Assembly: GCA_036399015.1 (NCBI GenBank)
Contig: DASWNW010000036.1
Span: forward strand, 62,001-126,000
DNA length: 64,000 nucleotides
Origin: QHVT01 sp036399015
GTDB taxonomy: Bacteria; Acidobacteriota; Thermoanaerobaculia; Gp7-AA8
Direction of reading: 5' to 3'
The position numbers and the translations under genes were made by a program. Within the stretch, counting starts at the first letter, position 1. Every line of letters starts with the position of its first letter. The notes beneath the pieces were generated by a model. It was not told where the DNA came from. It worked only from the letters and a program-made list of their open reading frames with translations, and ran no database searches. Positions 34,696-42,333 of the stretch are shown here, piece by piece.

Positions 34696-36531
34696 ATGAC
34701 CTCCGTGCCGACGGTGAGCGACCGGCAGGCGGACGCGCGCGCGGCGTTCGTCCAGTGGGCCTCACTGCAGCCGGGAGCGCCGCGGGACGCCGGCTCGCTC
34801 GTGCAGGACGTCACGGTCTCGTACGAGTACGCCGGGTTCCTGTCCACAGACGTCGAGGGGCGGCGTGTCGTCTGGAGAGCCGTTCCGGCAGGCAGCCGGG
34901 CGCGCATCACCGTCCCGGAAATCGCGCTCGAAACGGTCGACGCCTGGAGTGCCGAGGCGCGGCCGCTCCGTGCCGGCAGCGAGCACGTGGCGATCTGCGA
35001 CGCGTGCGGCGGCGAGAGGAAGACCCGCTGCGGCTCCTGCGGCGGCAGCGGAACGGCGCGGTGTCACACCTGCGGGGGCCAGCGGAAGATGTACGGCTAC
35101 GCCTCCAATGGAGCGTATCGGCTCCTCAACTGCACCGCGTGCCGCGGGAAGGGGGAGGTCGATTGTTCGCACTGCCGCCGCGGCATCGCGACCTGTGCCG
35201 CCTGCGGGGGCGAGGGACGCGTCCAACGCTGGCTCGAGCTCGAAACATGGCGCCGCTCGACGGCGCGCCTCCACCCGCAGTCGCTGGCGCTCCGCTTCGG
35301 CTGGAGCGAGGACCCCTCCAACGAGACGCTCACCCGCGATGCCGAGGTCACGGTCGACGTCGAGCGTCCGCGCCGGCTCATGGCGGCGGAGCTGGGCAAG
35401 GTGCCGCCGCAGTGGCTCGAGCTGCTCTCGCCGCCGTTGCAGCCGGGGGAGCGGGTGGCCCGTCAGCGGCTGCGGATCGCACGGGTCGCGACCACCACGG
35501 TGCACTACCGCCTCGGCAGCGGCCTCCATCAGGCCGAGTTCACCGGCCGCCGGTTCGTCGCGCCGCCGGAAGCTGCAAACGGCTTCGCGCGGCGCGCGGC
35601 GAGACTCCGGACGCTGCTGTTCGTGCTGCTGACGGTCGGCTGCATCGTCGCCGCGGCGTCCCTGGCGCGGGGAGCGTTCTACTGGAGCGGCTGGACGTTC
35701 GCGAGCCTCGGCGCGTTCGCTGCCGGACTGGCGGCGGCTTACGCGGCTGCCGCCGACGCCACCGGCGCGGGCCGCCCGTTGCGCGGCTGGCTCCCGGCCG
35801 CCGGGCTGTCTCTCCTCGTCGCGATCTTCCTTGCGATCGCCGGAATGCCGCGCGCCGCGCATGCGGAGCGGCTCATTGCCGCCGGGCAGCTCCACCGGGC
35901 GGAGTTGGAGTTGGACGCGCTGGGTACCGGCGCGGAGCCGCGCGCCTGGGCCGACCTTCGGGTGGCGCGCATCCGTCAGGCCGCTGACCTCGACGCCGCG
36001 CGGGCGCTGCTGGCGAAGATCCCGCGGGAGCTGCCGCAGCACTCCGGCGCCGCCGCGATGGTGGACCGGCTCATCCTCCGCGCCGCGCAATCGGACGTGG
36101 ACGCGCAGCGGTGGTCCGCCGCCGCGAGCAAGCTCGCGCTGCTGAGCGGCGCCGCGCGCGGACAGCCGGAGAGCGTCGCCGTGGCGAGGGCGGCCTACCT
36201 CCCGCTGGTGAGCCACCGGCTCGCCCGCACCGCCTGGAGCAGCGCCGCGGATGCGATGGTGGAGGCGAGGGGGGCGGGTGTCCCGCCGGCCGATCTCCAG
36301 TCGCTCGCCGCGACGTTCCGGACCGCGGCGAGCGAAGCGGCGGCCGAGGCGGGGCGGGAGCGCGACCCGCGGCGGCGGCTCCGGCTGCGCCTCGCGGCGG
36401 AGGAGATCCTGGTGGCGGCGGAACGGGCGGCGGGTGCGTGGGGCACGCCGCCGCTGATCGCATTACGCACCGCGCTGGCGAAGGACGTGGCGGCCGTGGA
36501 ACGGGCGGAGCGCCGGCGCGGCTCGCGGTGA
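34696..36531 (+). CDS. Zinc-ribbon (CxxCxGxG) membrane protein
   Basis: A 611-residue protein. Residues about 100-175 contain a DnaJ-type cysteine-rich region with paired motifs: CDACGG, CGSCGGSG, CHTCGG, CTACRGKG, CSHC and CAACGGEG, which can bind two or more zinc ions. There is no J domain, so it is not DnaJ. Around 305-390 are three hydrophobic helices (TLLFVLLTVGCIVAAASLA, GWTFASLGAFAAGLAAAYA, LSLLVAIFLAIAG). The C-terminal 220 residues are Ala-rich helices with a TPR-like rhythm (LIAAGQLHRAELELDAL). Zinc-ribbon regions of this kind bind unfolded or peptide substrates in DnaJ. It ends nine bases before hxsA, so it may deliver or hold the HxsA substrate; that is an inference from position. 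Confidence 0.75.
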   Translation: MTSVPTVSDRQADARAAFVQWASLQPGAPRDAGSLVQDVTVSYEYAGFLSTDVEGRRVVWRAVPAGSRARITVPEIALETVDAWSAEARPLRAGSEHVAICDACGGERKTRCGSCGGSGTARCHTCGGQRKMYGYASNGAYRLLNCTACRGKGEVDCSHCRRGIATCAACGGEGRVQRWLELETWRRSTARLHPQSLALRFGWSEDPSNETLTRDAEVTVDVERPRRLMAAELGKVPPQWLELLSPPLQPGERVARQRLRIARVATTTVHYRLGSGLHQAEFTGRRFVAPPEAANGFARRAARLRTLLFVLLTVGCIVAAASLARGAFYWSGWTFASLGAFAAGLAAAYAAAADATGAGRPLRGWLPAAGLSLLVAIFLAIAGMPRAAHAERLIAAGQLHRAELELDALGTGAEPRAWADLRVARIRQAADLDAARALLAKIPRELPQHSGAAAMVDRLILRAAQSDVDAQRWSAAASKLALLSGAARGQPESVAVARAAYLPLVSHRLARTAWSSAADAMVEARGAGVPPADLQSLAATFRTAASEAAAEAGRERDPRRRLRLRLAAEEILVAAERAAGAWGTPPLIALRTALAKDVAAVERAERRRGSR

Positions 36532-36540
36532 AGGAGAGGC

Positions 36541-37575
36541 ATGCCTGGCTCACGCTGGAAGGACGCGTTGTGGAGTCTCCTGGAACTGCGGCCGGTCCGC
36601 CGTCTCACGGCGCGGGTGGCGCTCGGCGCGGGACTGGTCGGCCTGGCCACGCAGTCGCTGCCGCAAGCCGCCGCGGAGCCGCGCGTCCCGGTCATGCCGG
36701 TCCTGACGCCGGAGGCAACGGTGCGGAAGTTCAAAGGCAAGTACGTGCTGAAGCGCTCCGCGAACTCGTTCTTCATCCACCTCGCCGGCCACCGTTCGCA
36801 CAGCTCGCACCGGTCGCACAGCTCCCACCGCTCCCACAGCTCGCACCGGTCGGGGTCGCATTACTCCGGGTCCCACTTCTCCTCCTCCCCCGCGCCTCCG
36901 CGCAGCGCGCCGGTCGTGCCGGCGCCGGAGCCGCCGCCGCGCAAGGTCGTCGAACAGCCGCCGCCTCCGCCGCCGAAGCCGAAGCCTCTCCTGCGCGACG
37001 TATTCGACACGCGGGAGCGGGTGACGCACCGCTGGAGAGTCGGCGTGCTCGCCACGCCTGCCGATACGTTCGACGCGTCGATCGAGACCGAGCAGTCCGG
37101 CGGCGTGTTGCGGGTCGCGCCGCGGCCGTGGAAGGAGGGGGCGCACTTCAGCGGCTACGTGTCGGAGTCGAGCTTCGATCTCGCGACGTCCGCGATCTCG
37201 GCGGAGCTTCGCCGCGCCGCGGCGGGAGGAACGACGATCTTCGCGGCGGTCATCGACGCGGACAACTGGGCCGGGTTCCGGATCGAAGGGGGGCAGTTGT
37301 CGATCGAAAGCCATACCGGCGGGAAGGTCGCGTCGCGCAAGCTGCCGTACAACGCGGCGCGCCACCGGTTTCTCCGGCTGCGCATGAGCGGCGCGGCGCG
37401 GGTGCTGATGTGGGAGACGAGCGGCGACGGCGTCACCTGGACTCCCGAGTATGGGGAGACGCCCACGATCGCGACGTCGGCACTGCGGATCGCCCTCAGC
37501 GCCGGGACGACCGGGAGCGTCGGGAGTCCGGGAGCGGCCGCGTTCGACCAGGTGACGGTGGAGCGCCGGCCGTGA
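36541..37575 (+). CDS. hxsA: HxsA-like His-Xaa-Ser repeat protein with a C-terminal beta domain
   Basis: A 344-residue protein. The N-terminus has one hydrophobic helix (LTARVALGAGLVGLATQS). Residues 84-113 are a tandem His-Xaa-Ser tract (HRSHSSHRSHSSHRSHSSH, then looser HYS and HFS units), which defines HxsA. A Pro-rich linker (about 118-150) leads to a C-terminal domain of about 190 residues with the strand pattern of a LamG/concanavalin-like fold (VFDTRERVTHRWRV ... DADNWAGFRIEGGQLSIES). In other Hxs systems the repeat is normally near the C-terminus, so this domain addition is unusual. The His/Ser tract is the presumed substrate of the two radical SAM enzymes encoded downstream; the modification is unknown. 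AAGGAGAGG precedes the ATG. The stop overlaps the hxsD GTG. Confidence 0.88.
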   Translation: MPGSRWKDALWSLLELRPVRRLTARVALGAGLVGLATQSLPQAAAEPRVPVMPVLTPEATVRKFKGKYVLKRSANSFFIHLAGHRSHSSHRSHSSHRSHSSHRSGSHYSGSHFSSSPAPPRSAPVVPAPEPPPRKVVEQPPPPPPKPKPLLRDVFDTRERVTHRWRVGVLATPADTFDASIETEQSGGVLRVAPRPWKEGAHFSGYVSESSFDLATSAISAELRRAAAGGTTIFAAVIDADNWAGFRIEGGQLSIESHTGGKVASRKLPYNAARHRFLRLRMSGAARVLMWETSGDGVTWTPEYGETPTIATSALRIALSAGTTGSVGSPGAAAFDQVTVERRP

Positions 37576-37949
37576 CGGCGCACCTGCCCTGGAGCCAGCC
37601 GTCGGCGAACGGGGCCGAGATCACCGTCGACCTGGCGGTGTATCCGCTGGAGGTCGTGCTGCGCGCGTGTCACGCCTTCACCGCCCGCTGCTATGTGTTC
37701 GCCCACGGCGCGGCGAACGGCCGGGTGACGGTGGAGTTCGCGGCGCGCGACGAGCGGGAGTCGCTGCGCGAGCTCACCGGCGCCTTTTCGAACGCGCTCC
37801 TCGACTACCACCTCCGGGCCCTCATCGCCGCGGAGACGGGCGCCATTCGCGAGTTGCTCGTGGCCCAGGCGTTCTGCGAGGCGGACCTCCTCGACCGGCG
37901 GGAGAGCGAGGGTGACGAAGGCGACGATCCGCGGGGGATCGGGCGGTGA
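37572..37949 (+). CDS. hxsD: HxsD, His-Xaa-Ser system protein
   Basis: A 125-residue soluble protein starting at a GTG that overlaps the hxsA stop (GTGA). VDLAVYPLEVVLRACHAFTARCYVFA is the conserved front of HxsD. LLDYHLRALIAAET matches the LLNDYxLRE signature for which the family is named. It has no catalytic motif I can see and may be a peptide-recognition or scaffold partner for the radical SAM enzymes, as small partner proteins are in other radical SAM peptide pathways. The C-terminal 20 residues are acidic and probably flexible. The stop overlaps the hxsB GTG. Confidence 0.85.
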   Translation: MTAHLPWSQPSANGAEITVDLAVYPLEVVLRACHAFTARCYVFAHGAANGRVTVEFAARDERESLRELTGAFSNALLDYHLRALIAAETGAIRELLVAQAFCEADLLDRRESEGDEGDDPRGIGR

Positions 37950-39391
37950 GCGGGTACCGGCTGCTGCCGTTCCGCTTCCTCCGCTTCGACGGCGCACGCA
38001 CCCTGGTCGTGAACGAGACGGGGGAGTATCACTTTCTCACCAACGGCGACTTCGCGCGCTTCACGCGGCGCGAGCTCCCGCCCGATTCCGAGGTCTTCCT
38101 CGACCTGAAGGCGAAACACTTCCTGTTCGACAGCGGCAGCCTCGCACCGTTCGAGCTGCTCGCCACGAAGTACCGTACCCGGAAGTCGTTCCTGGAGGGC
38201 TTCACCAGCCTGCACCTCTTCGTCGTGTCGCTGCGCTGCGAGCACTCGTGCCACTACTGCCAGGTGTCGCGCGTCAGCGCCGACCGCACCCGCTACGACA
38301 TGACCGAGGAAACGGCGCGCCGCGCGCTCGACCTGGCGTTTCGCTCGCCGGCGCCGCACCTGAAGATCGAGCTGCAGGGAGGCGAGCCGCTGCTCAACTT
38401 CGAGCGCGTCCGCCAGATCGTGCTGGAAGGGGGCGCGCGCGCCGCGCGGGAGGGGCGCCAGGTCGAATTCGTCGTCACCACGAACCTGGCGTTGCTCGAC
38501 GAGGAGATGCTGGCGTTCTTCCGCGAGCGCGACGTCTTCCTCTCCACGTCGCTCGACGGCCCCGAGGCGGTCCACAACGCGAATCGCCCGCGGCCGGGAA
38601 ACGACAGCTACGCCCGCGTGGTGGCGAACCTCGGCCGCGCGCGCGAAGTGCTCGGGCACGACCGGGTGGCCGCGCTGATGACGGCGACGCGCCTCTCGCT
38701 GCAGCACGCGGCGGAGATCGTGGACGAGTACGTGGCGCGCGGCTTTTCCTCGATCTTCCTCCGGCCGCTCAGCCCTTACGGCTTCGCGCTCCGGACCGTG
38801 CGCACCACCGGATACTCGACGCGCGAGTTCCTCGACTTCTACGTCCGCGCGCTCGAGCGCATCCTCGAAGTGAACGGGCAGGGGACGTTCCTCGTCGAGA
38901 CGTACGCCCAACTGCTGCTGACGCGGATGCTCACGCCGTTCGCCACCGGCTACGTCGACCTGCAGAGTCCCGCCGGCGCCGGCATCGGCGCGGTCGTCTA
39001 CAACTACGACGGCGACGTCTACGCGTCCGACGAGTCGAGGATGCTGGCCGAGATGGGCGACTCCCGCTTCCGCCTCGGCAACGTGCACCGCGACTCCTAC
39101 CAGGACCTCTTCGGCGGCGCCACCCTGCGCACGCTCGTCGCCGCGTCGGTCGCCGAGTCGATCCCCGGATGCGCCGACTGTGCGTTTCTCCCCTGGTGCG
39201 GCGCCGATCCCGTCCATCACTACGCCACGACCGGAGACCTCGTGCCGCACGTCCCCACCAGTGACTTCCACGAGAGGAACTTCTTCATCATCCGGCACCT
39301 GCTGTCGCTCTACGAGCGCGACGAGACCACCCGGCGAATCTTCTGGTCCTGGATCCGCGAGGAACCGCTCGCCCGGGAAGAGGTCGCGTGA
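37946..39391 (+). CDS. hxsB: HxsB, radical SAM maturase
   Basis: A 481-residue radical SAM enzyme. The SAM [4Fe-4S] motif is CEHSCHYC (Cys98, Cys102, Cys105). LKIELQGGEPLLNFERV, the GGE strand, and STSLDGPEAVHN are conserved radical SAM segments. The C-terminal CADCAFLPWCG is a SPASM-type auxiliary-cluster segment, as in peptide-modifying enzymes. About 70 residues precede the SAM domain and probably bind the substrate. It presumably modifies the His-Xaa-Ser tract of HxsA together with HxsC. The start is a GTG overlapping the hxsD stop, which means translational coupling. Confidence 0.92.
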   Translation: MSGYRLLPFRFLRFDGARTLVVNETGEYHFLTNGDFARFTRRELPPDSEVFLDLKAKHFLFDSGSLAPFELLATKYRTRKSFLEGFTSLHLFVVSLRCEHSCHYCQVSRVSADRTRYDMTEETARRALDLAFRSPAPHLKIELQGGEPLLNFERVRQIVLEGGARAAREGRQVEFVVTTNLALLDEEMLAFFRERDVFLSTSLDGPEAVHNANRPRPGNDSYARVVANLGRAREVLGHDRVAALMTATRLSLQHAAEIVDEYVARGFSSIFLRPLSPYGFALRTVRTTGYSTREFLDFYVRALERILEVNGQGTFLVETYAQLLLTRMLTPFATGYVDLQSPAGAGIGAVVYNYDGDVYASDESRMLAEMGDSRFRLGNVHRDSYQDLFGGATLRTLVAASVAESIPGCADCAFLPWCGADPVHHYATTGDLVPHVPTSDFHERNFFIIRHLLSLYERDETTRRIFWSWIREEPLAREEVA

Positions 39392-40551
39392 GGCTGCATG
39401 AAAACGGCCGCGTGGCGGGAGTGGACCGCACGCTCGTCGGCCGCGTGGCGCGCCGCCCGGTCGCTGATGCGGGCGCGCGCGCCGACAGTTGGCTGATCGC
39501 CGAGGAGGGCGCCTTGCCGTGCGATCCCGCGGGGTACCTGGGCGTGCTGGCGTTCGGCGAGCCGCCGGCGGTGCCGGGAATGCCGCTGGTCGCCCGCCTG
39601 CGCCAGCTCGCCTACCTCGACGACGGCGACGTGGTGGCGGTCGATCCGAACGGCTTCGTGCGCACGCTGTACCGGCGTGCGTCGAACCACAACTTCATCC
39701 TGGTGACGGAGCAGTGCAACAGCCTCTGTCTCATGTGCTCGCAGCCGCCGAAACAGCTCGACGACTTCGATCGCCTGCCGGAGCATCTCCGTCTCATCGA
39801 CCTGATCGATCCGGCGACCGCGGAGCTGGGGATCACCGGCGGCGAGCCGACGCTGTTTCGCGACGGCTTCCTCGCTCTGGTCGCCCGCTGCGGCGAGCGG
39901 CTGCCGGCGACGGCGCTGCACGTGCTGACGAACGGGCGCCTCTTCTTCTACCGCCGCTTCGCCGAGAAGCTCGGGCGGATCGCACATCCCGACCTCGTGC
40001 TCGGCATCCCGCTCTACTCGGACGTCGATTCGCAACACGACTGGATCGTGCAGGCGCCGGGTGCGTTCGAGGAGACGGTGCTCGGCCTGCAGCACCTCGA
40101 CCGTTACGGCGTCCGTGTCGAGATCCGCGTCGTCCTGCACGCGCTCTCGATCCCCCGCCTCCCGCGGCTCGCCGCGTTCATCGCGCGCAACTTCCCGTTC
40201 GCCTGCCACGTGGCGCTGATGGGGCTGGAGATGTTCGGTCTCGTGCACAAGCATCTGGACGAGCTCTGGATCGATCCGGCGCATTACCAGCGCGAGCTGC
40301 TCGCGGCGAGCGAAATCCTCTGCGACGCGGGGATGAACGTGTCGCTCTACAACCAGCAGCTCTGCGTCCTCGACCGGCGCCTCTGGCCTCTCGCCCGGAA
40401 GTCGATCTCCGACTGGAAGAACGTGTACCTGCCGGAGTGCAACGGCTGCGGCGTCATGAGCGACTGCGGCGGCTTCTTCGCATCGGGGACGAAGATCCGC
40501 AGCGCGGCGATTCGCCCTCTCGCGGGACTGCCGTATCGCGCGCCGCCGTGA
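39388..40551 (+). CDS. hxsC: HxsC, radical SAM maturase
   Basis: A 387-residue radical SAM enzyme. TEQCNSLCLMCSQPP holds the CxxxCxxC ligands (Cys110, Cys114, Cys117) and is the recognisable HxsC signature. ITGGEPTLF is the GGE strand. The C-terminus has CNGCGVMSDCGG, possibly ligands for an additional cluster. It is paired with HxsB in all Hxs systems; the two presumably act on the same substrate. The GTG start overlaps the hxsB stop. The next gene begins 18 bases after its stop, so transcription continues into the nucleotidyltransferases. Confidence 0.92.
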   Translation: MRLHENGRVAGVDRTLVGRVARRPVADAGARADSWLIAEEGALPCDPAGYLGVLAFGEPPAVPGMPLVARLRQLAYLDDGDVVAVDPNGFVRTLYRRASNHNFILVTEQCNSLCLMCSQPPKQLDDFDRLPEHLRLIDLIDPATAELGITGGEPTLFRDGFLALVARCGERLPATALHVLTNGRLFFYRRFAEKLGRIAHPDLVLGIPLYSDVDSQHDWIVQAPGAFEETVLGLQHLDRYGVRVEIRVVLHALSIPRLPRLAAFIARNFPFACHVALMGLEMFGLVHKHLDELWIDPAHYQRELLAASEILCDAGMNVSLYNQQLCVLDRRLWPLARKSISDWKNVYLPECNGCGVMSDCGGFFASGTKIRSAAIRPLAGLPYRAPP

Positions 40552-40569
40552 CCCGCTACTCTTCCACGG

Positions 40570-41469
40570 ATGCAGCGAATCATTCCCCCCGGAACGCAGA
40601 TCGTCGCCACCGCATCGGTGGCGATCGCGGAGACCGGCGGCGCGCTCCCGGGCGGCGCGGTGGGGGTGATCGTGCGCGCGCCGGCCGATCCGGAGCATGC
40701 GTACCGCGTCCGGTTCGTCGACGGTTCGGAGGCCACCCTGCGGCGGGAGGAGTTCGGCATCCTGCATGCGGTGCGGGAGAGCGGCGTGGGGGAGGGGGAG
40801 GAGGTCGACTGGACGCGCTTCGTCTTCTTCCGCTGCATCGTCGGCTCGCGCGCCTACGGGCTCGACACCGACGCCTCGGACGTCGACCGGCGCGGGATCT
40901 ACCTCCCACCGGCCGACCTGCAGTGGGCGCTGTACGGCGTGCCGGAGCAGTTCGAGAACGACGAGACGCAGGAGGTCTACTGGGAGCTCGCCAAGTTCCT
41001 GAAGCTGGCGCTGAAAGCGAATCCCGGGATCCTGGAGTGCCTCTGGTCGCCCCTCGTCGAACAGTCGTCGCCGCTCGCGGACGAGCTGCTCGGCATGCGG
41101 GCGTCGTTCCTCTCCCAGCTCGTCTACCAGACCTACAACGGGTACGTGCTGTCGCAGTTCAAGAAGATCGAGCAGGACGTCCGCACGCGCGGAGCGGTGC
41201 GGTGGAAGCACCCGATGCACCTGATCCGGCTGCTCCTGTCGGGGATCGCGATCCTCCGCGACGGCTACGTCCCGGTACGCGTCGAGGAGCACCGCGAGGC
41301 GCTGCTGGCCGTCCGGCGCGGCGAGATGCCGTGGGAGGAGATCGACGCGTGGCGGCTGGCGCTGCACCGGGAGCTCGACGTCGCGTTCCGGCAGACGGCG
41401 CTTCCGGAGCGCCCCGACTTCGAGCGGGCGAACGCGTTCCTGATCCGCGCGCGCAGGAGCATGGTGTGA
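40570..41469 (+). CDS. PF10127-type nucleotidyltransferase, first copy
   Basis: A 299-residue protein. Residues 1-65 form a small beta domain. From residue 92, GSRAYGLDTDASDVDRRGIY is the G-S ... D-x-D signature of the polymerase-beta-like nucleotidyltransferases of PF10127/COG3541 (RlaP-like, associated with RNA ligases in other genomes). ENDETQEVYWELAKFLKLALKANPGILECLW is the conserved helical part that follows. The likely activity is transfer of a nucleotide to RNA or another acceptor; the acceptor is unknown. No RNA ligase gene is visible nearby. The stop overlaps the next gene's GTG, so the two copies are coupled. Confidence 0.85.
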   Translation: MQRIIPPGTQIVATASVAIAETGGALPGGAVGVIVRAPADPEHAYRVRFVDGSEATLRREEFGILHAVRESGVGEGEEVDWTRFVFFRCIVGSRAYGLDTDASDVDRRGIYLPPADLQWALYGVPEQFENDETQEVYWELAKFLKLALKANPGILECLWSPLVEQSSPLADELLGMRASFLSQLVYQTYNGYVLSQFKKIEQDVRTRGAVRWKHPMHLIRLLLSGIAILRDGYVPVRVEEHREALLAVRRGEMPWEEIDAWRLALHRELDVAFRQTALPERPDFERANAFLIRARRSMV

Positions 41470-42221
41470 CGCCGCTCGTCCTCCCGGAGCTGGTGACGCG
41501 CACGATCGCGGCGCATCCCTATCCGCTCGTCTTCGCCACGATCAGCGGCGCGCATCTCTACGGCTTCCCGTCGCCCGATTCGGACTACGACGTCCGCGGC
41601 GTGCACGTCCTGCCGGCCGCGGAAGTCCTCGGCCTGCGGCGCGGCGAGGAGACGATCGAGACGATGCTCGCCGGGCCGCCCGAGGTCGATCTCGTCACGC
41701 ACGACGCCGGGAAGTTCTTCCGCCTGCTCCTGCGGCGCAACGGCTACGTGCTCGAACAGGTGCTCTCGCCGCTCGTCGCCTCGACCACGCCGGAGCACGA
41801 GGAGCTGCGCGCGCTCGCGGTCCGCTGCGTCACCCGCCACCACGCCCACCACTACCTCGGCTTCAGCGCGAACCAGTGGCGGCTCTTCGAGAAGGAGCAT
41901 CCGCGCCGTCTCAAGCCGCTGCTGTACGTCTTTCGCGTCCTGCTCACCGGGATTCACCTGATGCAGACCGGCGTCCTGGAGGCGAACCTCGTCCACCTCA
42001 ACGAGACGTTCGCGCTGCCGTACCTGCCGGAGCTGATCGCGCGGAAGGTCACCGGGGCCGAGCGGCAGACGATCGACGACGCCGACGTGGCGTTCTTCGA
42101 GGCGGAGTACGCGCGCCTTCGCGACCTGCTCACGCTCGAGGCGGAGCGGACGCACCTGCCGGAGGCGCCGTCCGCCCTCGACGACCTGCACGCGCTGCTG
42201 CTGCGACTGCGCGGCGCGTGA
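41466..42221 (+). CDS. PF10127-type nucleotidyltransferase, second copy
   Basis: A 251-residue paralogue of the preceding protein without its N-terminal beta domain. ISGAHLYGFPSPDSDYDVRGVHVLP carries the nucleotidyltransferase signature with an intact S-D-Y-D pair for metal binding. EVDLVTHDAGKFFRLLLRRNGYVLEQVLSPL is the following helical part. The GTG start overlaps the stop of the first copy. The pair may form a heterodimer, as tandem copies of this family are common. A strong intrinsic terminator begins 65 bases after the stop, closing the transcript. Confidence 0.85.
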   Translation: MTPLVLPELVTRTIAAHPYPLVFATISGAHLYGFPSPDSDYDVRGVHVLPAAEVLGLRRGEETIETMLAGPPEVDLVTHDAGKFFRLLLRRNGYVLEQVLSPLVASTTPEHEELRALAVRCVTRHHAHHYLGFSANQWRLFEKEHPRRLKPLLYVFRVLLTGIHLMQTGVLEANLVHLNETFALPYLPELIARKVTGAERQTIDDADVAFFEAEYARLRDLLTLEAERTHLPEAPSALDDLHALLLRLRGA

Positions 42222-42286
42222 TGCCGGTCACATCGGGCGAGCTCCGCGGATGCGACACTCCGCCGCACACTACAGCAGCAGACACC

Positions 42287-42320
42287 GAAGGGGGGCGTAC
42301 CGACGCCCCCCTTCTTTTTT
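42287..42320 (+). terminator. Intrinsic terminator after the Hxs-nucleotidyltransferase block
   Basis: A perfect 12-bp stem, GAAGGGGGGCGT (42287-42298) with ACGCCCCCCTTC (42303-42314), closes the loop ACCG and is followed by six T. Confidence 0.92.
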
Positions 42321-42333
42321 CCCGGAGGATTTG

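Noticed and set aside
34996..35220. DnaJ chaperone
   Set aside because: Only the Cys-rich part is present; there is no J domain or HPD motif, and the protein has membrane helices.
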